DNA of 64,000 bases, from contig JBFWNY010000013.1 of the NCBI GenBank assembly GCA_050250815.1, positions 1-64,000 of the forward strand, read 5' to 3'. Below are positions 8,572 through 15,636 of this stretch, in pieces. The number at the start of each line of letters is the position of its first letter. Position 1 is the first letter of the stretch. The DNA is from JAEUMD01 sp050250815. Lineage in GTDB: Bacteria > Pseudomonadota > Alphaproteobacteria > Rhizobiales > Hyphomicrobiaceae. The position numbers and the translations under genes are program-made. The notes under the pieces were generated by a model that was given only the letters and a program-made list of their open reading frames with translations, did no database searches and was not told the origin of the DNA.

Positions 8572-8646
8572 TGGCTGGGGCGCCAGGATTCGAACCTGGG
8601 AATGGCGGAATCAAAATCCGCTGCCTTACCACTTGGCTACGCCCCA
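8572..8646 (-). tRNA. tRNA-Gln (UUG)
   Basis: Complete cloverleaf on the minus strand. The acceptor stem TGGGGCG (8640-8646) pairs with CGCCCCA (8576-8582). The T arm has GGTTCGAATCC. The anticodon loop TTTTGAT gives anticodon TTG (complement at 8612-8614), and CCA is encoded at 8572-8574. It lies next to the recombinase operon, a common neighbourhood for integrated elements. Confidence 0.95.
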
Positions 8647-8859
8647 CCTCGCGCCGTCATGGTCTGGACCCGGCCAGCGCGGGCGCACCATAGTCAAGCC
8701 GCCCCCACGCGGCAATCGCGTTCGTGCGGCGGTCGCTGACCGCGGGATAGGGGGCGCATACCGCAGATGCGGTGCCCATACCCCGCGTTGGCGCTCCCGG
8801 CGCGCCGAGGACGTCACAACGGGCCATGGAACACACGGGACGCTCGCAGCACAGGCCGT

Positions 8860-9969
8860 CTAGCGCCCAGCGGATCGCCCGAATGCCTCCACACGGTCCA
8901 CCGCATTGCGTCTGACGCTGTCATAGAACAGCGCGTAGTCGAGGTTGTGGTAGCTGCCCAACTTGGTGAGGACATCGGTGAAGCCGTCGCGCTTCGGACG
9001 GGGAATGGATATGACCAGACGACCGCGCGTGCAGCGTGCGCCTGTCACCCCGCTGCGCAGCGGAGGGACTGGCTTGCCGAGGCCTGCAAAGGGAAGCGCT
9101 CCAAGGTTCTTTGACGCTGGAGATCGTGCCGTTCGGTCCCAACTCAAAGGATTGACGCAAAGCCACTTGTTCAACCCCACGGCCTGATACCTGCCCTTGC
9201 TCCACGTCACCATGAGGCCGCGCCCGAGCGCCAGTGGCGTCAAGCTCGACGCGCTGTTCCAGTCGATGAGACATCCCGTTTGCGTCGCCGATGTGCACAC
9301 CGGCAACCCTGTCTTGAATGTCTCCGGCAATGAAGCACCCACAACATAGGCGGCCACCAGCCGGCGCCCGAGTGCCGGATCGTTCGCGATGCGCTCCTGG
9401 ATCAGACGTGTCGCGTGAAGCGACCCCTGGCTGTGGCTGGCCAGTATGAAGGGGCGGCCATTGTTCTGCTGCTGCAGGTAGTGGTCGAAGGCCCGCAGCA
9501 CATCCGAATAGGCAAGGCCGTAGGCCTTGAAGCTGTCCGCAGACGGGCGGAGGAAGGCGCTGATCGTCGCCTGCCGATAGCGTGGGGCAAACATGCGGCA
9601 GCAGGCGTTGAAGATGCTGACCTGATTGCCGAGTACCGTTTCGTTCAGCTGCTGGCCGGTGAACCCGTCTGCATCGAAAGGCGCGTTCCAGGCGTCGTTG
9701 CCCAGGAAGGTCGTCGGGTGAATGAAGAAGACGTCCGCGGACGGCGCGGACGCTCTACCGGGCGTCGCACCTTCGGGAACAGTATCCGCCGCCGAGACGA
9801 CGCCGGGCCACACCGCCCATCCGGACGGCTGCGCATAATCGGGCGGCGGTGGTGGCCGCATCTGGTCGAATGGTGTCTTAGGCGGAAAAAGGGAAGCAAG
9901 CTGCGCCTGACTAGGCCCCGAACACAGCAGACACAAGGCGACAACACTCAACCGAAGCGCGTAACGCAT
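8860..9969 (-). CDS. DUF3089 family secreted alpha/beta-hydrolase-like protein
   Basis: 369 residues with a signal peptide ending near GPSQA|QLAS (residues 18-23), then the DUF3089 signature SADVFFIHPTTFL. A nucleophile-elbow-like SHSQGS follows about 100 residues later within FILASHSQGSLHATRLIQ. A lipase/esterase-type fold is therefore likely, with the product in the periplasm; substrate unknown. The ATG at 9969 is preceded by GGGGGAG. It lies downstream, in the same direction, of the decayed SphA-like gene and the split arylsulfatase, and may once have belonged to that catabolic operon. Confidence 0.8.
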   Translation of the reverse strand: MRYALRLSVVALCLLCSGPSQAQLASLFPPKTPFDQMRPPPPPDYAQPSGWAVWPGVVSAADTVPEGATPGRASAPSADVFFIHPTTFLGNDAWNAPFDADGFTGQQLNETVLGNQVSIFNACCRMFAPRYRQATISAFLRPSADSFKAYGLAYSDVLRAFDHYLQQQNNGRPFILASHSQGSLHATRLIQERIANDPALGRRLVAAYVVGASLPETFKTGLPVCTSATQTGCLIDWNSASSLTPLALGRGLMVTWSKGRYQAVGLNKWLCVNPLSWDRTARSPASKNLGALPFAGLGKPVPPLRSGVTGARCTRGRLVISIPRPKRDGFTDVLTKLGSYHNLDYALFYDSVRRNAVDRVEAFGRSAGR

Positions 9970-10049
9970 GATCTCCCCCAGACAGCCGCGATGGTCCGCG
10001 ACCTTAGCCGCGGCTCATCTTCTCCCCAAGTCCGCTTGCCGAAGTAGAA

Positions 10050-10437
10050 CGGCAGCTCGTGCTCGAGCCGCCGGTATGTAGGTGAGGCCACCAACAATTG
10101 CGAATTCGTGGCCCTTGGCCGGGTCGAGATACGTATATCCCACACCGGCATCGATCGCCCCATAGCCGACTCCGAGATTGGCCAACTGGTCGAGTCGTAT
10201 TTGCCGACCGGAATGTTGCCGGTAACGTAGGTCATGGAATTGTTGACGCCCGCATTCCATTTGAGGATCGCCGTCGGGTAGAGATCACCTGCCAAGGACG
10301 GAATCGGTGATGGAACCTGAAAGTACCATGCCGCCCGGTCCGGTCAGAGTGAGGTCGGCGCTGGTCGTGTTCTTGCCGTAGATGCCAACGAGGCTGACCG
10401 AAGCCTGTCCGCCGAGAACCGGCAAGTGGGACGTTCC
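10050..10437 (-). pseudogene. Fragment of an SphA/Phenol_MetA_deg-family gene with frameshifts
   Basis: Three consecutive reading frames carry parts of one family. GGQASVSLVGIYGKNTTS ... LSGSITDSVLG comes first (about 10437-10297). Then GDLYPTAILKWNAGVNN ... YVTGNIPVGKYDS (about 10292-10190). Then LANLGVGYGAIDAGVGYTYL ... GHEFAIVGGLTY (about 10185-10050). Each junction needs a single-base change. The N-terminal ~90 residues and C-terminus of the usual ~300-residue outer-membrane-type protein are absent. The block begins right behind the arylsulfatase 3' end, so an earlier deletion probably fused them. No product is expected. Confidence 0.75.
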
Positions 10438-10457
10438 GTCGGAGATGGCTGTGCATG

Positions 10458-10633
10458 TTACTTGCCGTCCTTCCCGGGCACGAAGTCGAGCGGTGCACCA
10501 ACCGGAATCAGCGTCTCCTTCTTGGTGCTCGCCTGGAAATCAGCGACGATCTTTGCCGCGTGCGCAATGACCCAGCTGTGGATATGGGGGAAGTTGTATG
10601 GCTTGCGTTCCTTTGGATCCACATCGAGATTGA
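10458..10633 (-). pseudogene. 3' fragment of the arylsulfatase gene, cut off by the IS
   Basis: In-frame tail NLDVDPKERKPYNFPHIHSW ... LIPVGAPLDFVPGKDGK ending at 10458. It is the normal C-terminal end of arylsulfatases of this type, including the DPKE segment and the IPxGAP motif. It joins in frame to the 5' part at 13569-14819 if the element 10634-13568 and one target duplication are removed. It lacks its own start: the first Met of this frame (10670) lies in element DNA. Confidence 0.88.
10626..10633. repeat. 8-bp target-site duplication, left copy
   Basis: GAGATTGA, identical to the copy at 13569-13576 on the other side of the element. An 8-bp duplication is the norm for IS1595-family insertions. 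Confidence 0.92.
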
Positions 10634-10656
10634 GGCGATTGTCGGCTTGACAAACC
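10634..10656 (+). repeat. Left terminal inverted repeat of the IS1595-family element
   Basis: Begins GGCGATTGTCGG and ends CTTGACAAACC. Its reverse complement matches 13546-13568 at 22 of 23 positions; the mismatch is C versus T in the middle of the repeat. Confidence 0.92.
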
Positions 10657-10704
10657 GCGCAGGGAATCATCCGACCTCTGCGCGACTCATAAAGTCAAGC
10701 AGGT

Positions 10705-10797
10705 AGAGTCGTTTATGCCCGACTCTTTGATGTTGATGGGTTTTTCGGCAAGCTCTAATAGGATGGGCACCGAAGGTGTACTAGACCTCCGGTGCCC
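10705..10797. other. Two hairpins in the left end of the element
   Basis: First hairpin: AGAGTCG (10705-10711) with CGACTCT (10720-10726). Second: GGGCACCG (10765-10772) with CGGTGCCC (10790-10797), with an inner AGG/CCT match. They lie in the 250-bp gene-free stretch between the left TIR and the WYL-like gene. They may shield the element from outside transcription, terminate transcription, or act in the mRNA leader; the sequence does not decide. Confidence 0.45.
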
Positions 10798-10909
10798 GAA
10801 ACCCCGCCAGTTTTTGAGGCTGGCAGCGGGGACTCGTATAGAGCGACGCTATTTGTACAGGGTGAGCTAGGGCGGTCAAGACCAGCCTCTTCTTTATGAA
10901 GAGGGAAAA

Positions 10910-11218
10910 ATGTCTCACAGCTTTATGGCGGCCATCAAAGCCGCAATTGAGGGCCGTTCGTGCCTTCGCATCAACTACCATCCCGGCGAACGGCTCGTTG
11001 AACCTCATACTCTAGGCCGCGGCTCAGACGGACAAACGCTGCTTCGCGCTTATCAAGTCTCTGGCGCCAGCGCCTCTGGTGAGCACGAGCACTGGAAGCT
11101 CTTTCGCTTGGACAGAGTAAATTCAGTTGAACCAGCTGCCACGCCATCCGATGCGCCGCGCCCTGGCTACAAGCACGGAGACAGCATCATGAAGGGTGGC
11201 ATCATTAGCCAGATCTAG
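10910..11218 (+). CDS. Short WYL-like domain protein (IS passenger)
   Basis: 102 residues. The segment IKAAIEGRSCLRINYHPGER ... VEPHTLGRGSDGQTLLRAYQ ... WKLFRLDRV follows the pattern of WYL domains, which bind ligands in transcriptional regulators of defence and DNA-damage genes. No DNA-binding helix-turn-helix is present, so it is a free-standing WYL-like sensor or a truncated regulator. GAGGG sits six bases before the ATG. Its 3' end overlaps that of the convergent small gene by 14 bases. It may regulate its DUF3800 neighbour (inference). Confidence 0.65.
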   Translation: MSHSFMAAIKAAIEGRSCLRINYHPGERLVEPHTLGRGSDGQTLLRAYQVSGASASGEHEHWKLFRLDRVNSVEPAATPSDAPRPGYKHGDSIMKGGIISQI

Positions 11219-11450
11219 AACGCGAGCAGTTGCACGCTCCCGCCTCGTAGGCGGGAGCGTCATGCAACGCGCAATCGGAGTCATGACCATGATCCTCAAT
11301 CACACCGCGACGTTTGCCCGAGTTAGCACCGGCGACAGCCTTGAGCTGTCGCTCAAACGCCGCCTCATCCTCATTCGCGCCGACCTCGCGGGCCGCTTGA
11401 ATGAAGCGCTCGCGCTGGCTCGGCGACTTTTCTTTAGGTGCCTTCACCAT
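11205..11450 (-). CDS. Small conserved-looking protein divergent from DUF3800 (IS passenger)
   Basis: 81-residue ORF with a polar helical core, KEKSPSQRERFIQAARE followed by EDEAAFERQLKAVAG. I recall similar short proteins beside DUF3800 or phage-like genes in alphaproteobacteria, but I cannot name a family. The ATG at 11450 has a GGGAG site upstream; a GTG at 11456 is the alternative. The start codon shares the palindrome CATG with the DUF3800 start on the other strand, so each gene's control region lies inside the other. The C-terminal part reads through the hairpin at 11234-11260. Confidence 0.55.
   Translation of the reverse strand: MVKAPKEKSPSQRERFIQAAREVGANEDEAAFERQLKAVAGANSGKRRGVIEDHGHDSDCALHDAPAYEAGACNCSRSRSG
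11234..11260. terminator. Perfect 11-bp hairpin between convergent passenger genes
   Basis: ACGCTCCCGCC (11234-11244), loop TCGTA, then GGCGGGAGCGT (11250-11260). It lies 16 bp past the WYL-like stop and can fold on either strand, so it may end that transcript. On the minus strand it lies inside the small gene's coding region. There is no T-run on either side. Confidence 0.55.
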
Positions 11451-12372
11451 GTCCACATCACTCCCAAAGCCAGCATACTATATCTTCTGTGACGAGTTTG
11501 GCGATCAATCGCTTAAAAGCACAGCGTCCGAATGGTTTATCCTCTCTGCTGTTGTGGTGGCGGCTCATCGTGTCCCCGACCTTCAAGATTGGATACGGCG
11601 CATTAAGCGGCCAATGAAAAACCAGCAACGTCCTGGACTGCATTTTAAAGACCTTGACGACTGCATGAAGTTTCGCAGCACGCGCTTCCTCGGGAAGATG
11701 CCTGTTCGCTGTTTCGGCCTACTTTCTCACAAAGAGAACATGCGGAACCATAGGAACAAACGCTGCGAGCGAGCTGTTGGCTGGTTCGATGACGAAGATA
11801 TTCGTGAGATTGTACAGGATCGAGGACGACGCCAGTCGTACCCAAACTTTGTCCTCAAAGTTCTACTTGAGCGAGCCACGGAATGGTGTGAACAGCGAAG
11901 TCTCATTGATTACGGCACAAGGCTTCCCGTGCAGATCACGATAGCTTGGCGTGGTGGTTTTTACCTCGACAGCTTTAAGCGGTACTTGATTGAGAAGGAC
12001 CGTGCCAACTGGCTGCGAGGACGAGGAACGCTGCCTGGCCATTTGGCGTGGCGTGTTGTTTCCACCGACTACATTGACGAAGCGTCAGCAGCAAACGTTG
12101 CCGGTCTTCAACTGGCTGACCTTGTAGCAGGCGCGTTCTCACGAGCTGTTGATGAAGGCCGGTTCGGGTCGTGCGATCGGAGATACGTTGAGAACTTGAT
12201 GCCAAGGATCGCGCGACGGCGCAGTCAGATTGCATCCTTTGGCGTAACAGGTCTTCCATGGGAATTGTCGCGGGCACCACTCAGTGCCGAGCAGCAACAA
12301 TTGTTCCGCCTTTGCGGGTACGGAAGAAGAAAGCTGGTGCGCCCCGGCCCGATCCTGCCAAGTGGCGAGTAG
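11449..12372 (+). CDS. DUF3800 domain protein (IS passenger)
   Basis: 307 residues. The start YIFCDEFGDQSLKSTASEWF and the late segment EASAANVAGLQLADLVAGAF carry the conserved acidic residues of DUF3800, a predicted RNase H-like fold often found in phages and mobile elements. A nuclease-like activity is inferred, not shown. The ATG at 11449 follows AGGTG at eight bases. An earlier in-frame start at 11401 would lie deep in the opposing gene. Its start overlaps the divergent small gene, and it is probably transcribed with or controlled by the WYL-like gene. Confidence 0.85.
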   Translation: MSTSLPKPAYYIFCDEFGDQSLKSTASEWFILSAVVVAAHRVPDLQDWIRRIKRPMKNQQRPGLHFKDLDDCMKFRSTRFLGKMPVRCFGLLSHKENMRNHRNKRCERAVGWFDDEDIREIVQDRGRRQSYPNFVLKVLLERATEWCEQRSLIDYGTRLPVQITIAWRGGFYLDSFKRYLIEKDRANWLRGRGTLPGHLAWRVVSTDYIDEASAANVAGLQLADLVAGAFSRAVDEGRFGSCDRRYVENLMPRIARRRSQIASFGVTGLPWELSRAPLSAEQQQLFRLCGYGRRKLVRPGPILPSGE

Positions 12373-12543
12373 GCCACCATCCCATGGGTGACCGTCCGTC
12401 TTGGGAGCCATGCTGAACACAGCTTCGGGTTGCTCCGGTGTATCGCACCAGCGGCAAGAACATTAGCGGAACATCGGAGGGGGCGCAAGTGAAATCTTTC
12501 AATCCCCACAGGAAGTTAGTAACCATCTGCGGGGACTCACTTT

Positions 12544-13497
12544 TTAGGCTTCGCTATCAACGACTGCGTAGGTGAGGCGCTTGCCTTTCGCGCCTTCCAA
12601 CGCGCGCATTGCACGATCCTTGTCCTCGACGCCGAGTGCCGACCGGTTATTGTACCGGAAGTCAAACTCGGCAAGGTAGCGATGCAGGTGCTTTTCTGAG
12701 CAGTGCTGGTACACGCCCTTCATGCCTCGCTTGAAGATCGAGAAATAACCTTCAACGGTGTTCGTGTGCACGTCGCCGCGCACGTACTCACCGGCAACGT
12801 GGTTCACCGCCTCGTGCGAGGCCGCTTCGATCTTCTCGTAATAGGTCGCGGCGTTGTCCGTCATCACGCGTGCTTCCTTGGCGATGTTGCCGTTCACGAT
12901 CGGCAGGATCGTCTTGGCCGTCACGTCGTCAACGTGCACGCTACGAACCTTGCCACCGCGTTCCACCAGCGACAGCACCGCGTTCTTGTGGCGGTAGCCG
13001 CCCTTCGGCTTCGGCACGCCCTTCTTGCGGCCGATGAAGGTCTCGTCGGCCTCCACGATACCGCTGCCGCCCGCGCCGCCCATGGGAGCCAGATCGCCAG
13101 AGCGCATAGCTTCGCGGATGCGGTGGCTCATGAACCAAGCCGCCTCATAGGTGATTTCAAGCACGCGGTGGAGCTGGTGCGAGCTGATGCCCTTCTTGCT
13201 GGAGCACATCAGATGCACGGCCTGGAACCACTTGTGCAGCGGAATGTGGCTGGACTCGAACACCGTGCCCATGCGCACCGTGAATTGCTTCCGGCACTTC
13301 CCGCACTTCTTGAGTCCTTGCCGCTCGACGCCTTCCGGGTTCTTCTTGCTCGGCTTGGAGCGCACACCCTTCAGTTCATAAACGCGCTCGTTGTTTCCAC
13401 AGTGCGGGCAGACCGGGCCATTCGGCCAGAGCACGCCTTCGAGCTTGGCGAAGGCGGCTGCTTCATCGTGGAAATAGGCGGCATTGAGAACCGACAT
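12544..13497 (-). CDS. IS1595 family (ISXO2-like) transposase
   Basis: 317-residue DDE-type transposase. An N-terminal zinc ribbon is visible as CPHCGN (31-36) and CGKCRKQF (65-72), used for end recognition. The ISXO2-like catalytic domain follows, with VEADETFIG (first Asp), MTDNAATY (second Asp) and VHTNTVEGYFSIFKRG (the Asn/Glu site of this family). Its start lies 71 bp inside the right end of the element. No internal stop or frameshift is seen, so it should be active. Confidence 0.95.
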   Translation of the reverse strand: MSVLNAAYFHDEAAAFAKLEGVLWPNGPVCPHCGNNERVYELKGVRSKPSKKNPEGVERQGLKKCGKCRKQFTVRMGTVFESSHIPLHKWFQAVHLMCSSKKGISSHQLHRVLEITYEAAWFMSHRIREAMRSGDLAPMGGAGGSGIVEADETFIGRKKGVPKPKGGYRHKNAVLSLVERGGKVRSVHVDDVTAKTILPIVNGNIAKEARVMTDNAATYYEKIEAASHEAVNHVAGEYVRGDVHTNTVEGYFSIFKRGMKGVYQHCSEKHLHRYLAEFDFRYNNRSALGVEDKDRAMRALEGAKGKRLTYAVVDSEA

Positions 13498-13545
13498 GAC
13501 ACAATTCCCTCTCGCTTCTGAGAGAGAAGATAGGCTTCCATCTTG

Positions 13546-13568
13546 GGTTTGTCAAGCCGATAATCGCC
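13546..13568 (-). repeat. Right terminal inverted repeat of the IS1595-family element
   Basis: Begins GGTTTGTCAAGCCG and ends TAATCGCC, in reverse orientation to 10634-10656 with one mismatch. The outer tip abuts the right copy of the target duplication. Confidence 0.92.
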
Positions 13569-13576
13569 GAGATTGA
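13569..13576. repeat. 8-bp target-site duplication, right copy
   Basis: GAGATTGA, identical to 10626-10633. It falls within the codons for Ile-Asn-Leu of the arylsulfatase. Confidence 0.92.
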
Positions 13577-14819
13577 TGATATGCGGCGTCGCCAGTTCTT
13601 GAGCCGGTTCCGCCAGGGTTCGCTGCAATACAGTGACGACCTTGAAGTTCCTCCATTTGACACCGTACATGCGGCTGCCCATCCAGAAGGGAAATCCTTC
13701 GCGCGCCGATTTATCCGCATCACCCTGTAAGAATGCCCGCTGGTCGACGCCGTCGATGATGCGATCGTCGGGCACTTTGGCACCGGCCCAGAGCGCCAGA
13801 GTAGTGAACATGTCCGTGATGTGTACGATTTCGTTCGATTTGCGCCCTGGCGAAACGACACCGGGATAGCGGACAAGGGCCGGCGTTCTGAGCGATCCTT
13901 CCATGCCGGTGAAATAGCTGCCGTCCCAAAAACCGGGATGGCCGCGGTCTGGCTCCATTTCTTCCGGTCCGTTGTCGCCGGAGAAGACGACGATCGTATT
14001 TTTCCGCAGATCGTTTTCATCGAGGAAGGCCATGAGCTCGCCAAAATCGGCGTCGAGCTGGGCTAGGCTATCCGCCCAATCGCCATGGCCGGTCACACCC
14101 TTGAATTCGGGTCGCGGCTTCACCGGCAAATGCATCAGCGTGTGGTTGAAGTAGAGGAAGAACGGCTTTCCCGCCGCCGCGCTGCGCTTGATGAAGTCTT
14201 TCGAACGATCCAGAAACGTGCGGTCGAGACTGAGCTTCACGTCCTCGGTCAACTGCTCGACGACCGTGGGTTCCTGTCCGCGCTTAGATTCGATGACATT
14301 GGCGACCGGATCGCGATCCTTGTCATACCAGGGATCGTTGACCCATAACGCCTCATCATAACTGTGGGGCACGCCGATCCACTCGTCGAAACCCTGGTCC
14401 GTCGGCCATCGGCCCTGCGACGCACCGATGTGCCACTTGCCCACGATGCCGGTCGCATAGCCCTGGTCGGAAAGCACTTCCGCGAGCGTGCGTTCCCATG
14501 TGACCAGTCCTCCGGTGCTACCAGCCAGGGCCACCGTCTGATTGCCGGAGCGGATAGAGTAACGTCCGGTCATGAGTGCAGATCGCGACGGGGTACACTG
14601 CGTTTCCGGTGCGAAATTCAACAGTTGCATGCCTTCTTCGGCGAGCTTGTCGATCTGCGGTGTCTTGGCCCCGCGCAGAATTCCGCCGCCATATGAGCCG
14701 AGTTCCCCGTAGCCGAGATTGTCGACAAGGAAGTAGACGATATTGGGTTTTTCCTGAGCGATTGCAGCGGTCCAGGGACCGAACAGAATGGCTGCAATTG
14801 CGAGAAGTACCAACCTCAT
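13569..14819 (-). pseudogene. Arylsulfatase, 5' part, interrupted by the IS1595-family element
   Basis: Encodes the first ~417 residues of a secreted type I sulfatase. A signal peptide (residues 1-21, ending AAIAQ) precedes the metal-site region PNIVYFLVDNLGYGELG. The formylglycine motif C-T-P-S-R has Cys75, and FSGDNGPEEM carries metal ligands. It should have hydrolysed organic sulfate esters in the periplasm. After PHIINL the frame runs into the element and ends at 13371 with about 60 foreign residues, replacing the last 55 normal residues (now at 10458-10625). The catalytic centre is intact, but the C-terminal strand region is lost. The ATG at 14819 has GGAGG upstream; an in-frame ATG at 14849 is earlier but lacks this. 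Confidence 0.9.
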
Positions 14820-15087
14820 CTCGTCCTCCGAAGATTCAAATGCGACCACAGAGTTGGTAACACACTATGTTATTTGTCAGTCCTCTTACTCCAGCGTCGC
14901 GCACGATCTTCTGCACGACGGAATGACTGTCGCGGAACCGTCTCGACAGCCCACCGATTGACCGCAACCGCTTCACTCCAGAGGCGAACCGCAGCTCCGC
15001 CGGTGATGCCCACGGTCACAACTGCCGCGTGGTGGCGCAGGGCATTGAAGCCCGCGCCAACAACTCGGTCTATGCTCAGAGAAAAAT

Positions 15088-15161
15088 TGGAGCGGGTGAT
15101 GGGAATCGAACCCACGTATTCAGCTTGGAAGGCTGCTGCTCTACCATTGAGCTACACCCGC
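15088..15161 (-). tRNA. tRNA-Gly (UCC)
   Basis: Minus-strand cloverleaf starting GCGGGTGTAGCTCAATGGT. The acceptor stem GCGGGTG pairs with CACCCGC, the anticodon loop CTTCCAA gives TCC (complement at 15127-15129), the T arm is GGTTCGATTCC, and CCA is encoded at 15088-15090. The region 14820-15087 before it holds no gene I can support. Confidence 0.95.
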
Positions 15162-15636
15162 GCGCCGCTGCGGATCGCTGCGGAGCGGGACTGATACCGC
15201 CAATGGCTCGCGCTGTGAAGCCCATCCGCCGCGCCGCCGGCGTAGGCATCGCCCACGCCCCCCCCCCAGGGCGCGCGACCTAGCGATGCCGGCCGACGTC
15301 CGTGACGCCAGGGCCGCATGCGAGCGTGGCTAAGACGGCAGATCGGATCCGACACGCTGCGCGAGCCCCACGGCGCACGTTCGCCGACACCTTGAACGGG
15401 TCCGTATAGTCCCGCCCTTCGCTACCAGCGGTAATCACTCGGCCTGCCTCTATCCGTGCCCGTTTTGCCCCCTTCGAAAGGCTGGCGTGCCGTGGTCACC
15501 ACGCCGGCGCATTTTTGCTCACTAATGCCAAAAGACCCGTCGTTCCAGCTACTTGGGCGGTTGGCAAAATCCTGGGTTGCGATTAGACATGCAGTGCGCG
15601 TGAGTGAACGATCGGTGTACGATCCGGAGTAGCACG
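15162..15636. other. Intergenic region with no recognisable gene
   Basis: 475 bp between tRNA-Gly (minus) and the TAXI-type binding-protein gene (plus). No ORF with protein-like features is present. A weak stem (GGCGTG with CACGCC around 15483-15504) is the only structure noted. The promoter of the downstream sulfur-oxidation genes should lie in its right half, where A/T content rises (about 15500-15610). Confidence 0.4.

Larger units (their letters stand above)
10634..13568. mobile_element. IS1595-family element with three passenger genes, inserted in arylsulfatase
   Basis: 2935 bp bounded by 23-bp terminal inverted repeats (22/23 matching) and flanked by the 8-bp duplication GAGATTGA. It encodes one IS1595-type (ISXO2-like) transposase near its right end. 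It also carries three cargo genes: a WYL-like protein, a small divergent protein and a DUF3800 protein. Simple IS1595 copies are about 0.7-1.1 kb, so this belongs with the cargo-bearing subgroups. Element boundaries are fixed by the duplication and by the fact that removal restores a continuous arylsulfatase frame. The insertion looks recent, because TIRs and duplications are nearly perfect. Confidence 0.93.

Noticed and set aside
8390..8860. Attachment-site duplication of tRNA-Gln flanking the accessory block
   Set aside because: I looked for a second copy of the tRNA 3' end (GGTTCGAATCC plus acceptor) in 1-5700 and saw none; the integration target therefore stays unknown.
8522..8863. 113-residue plus-strand ORF across tRNA-Gln
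   Set aside because: It overlaps a complete tRNA and the residues have no protein character.
12703..13521. 272-residue plus-strand ORF opposite the transposase
   Set aside because: Shadow of the IS1595-type transposase; the composition is Ala/His/Val-rich and no motif is seen.
14870..15115. ORF beginning MGSIPITRS overlapping tRNA-Gly
   Set aside because: This peptide start is the typical false translation of a tRNA T arm; no further coding features.
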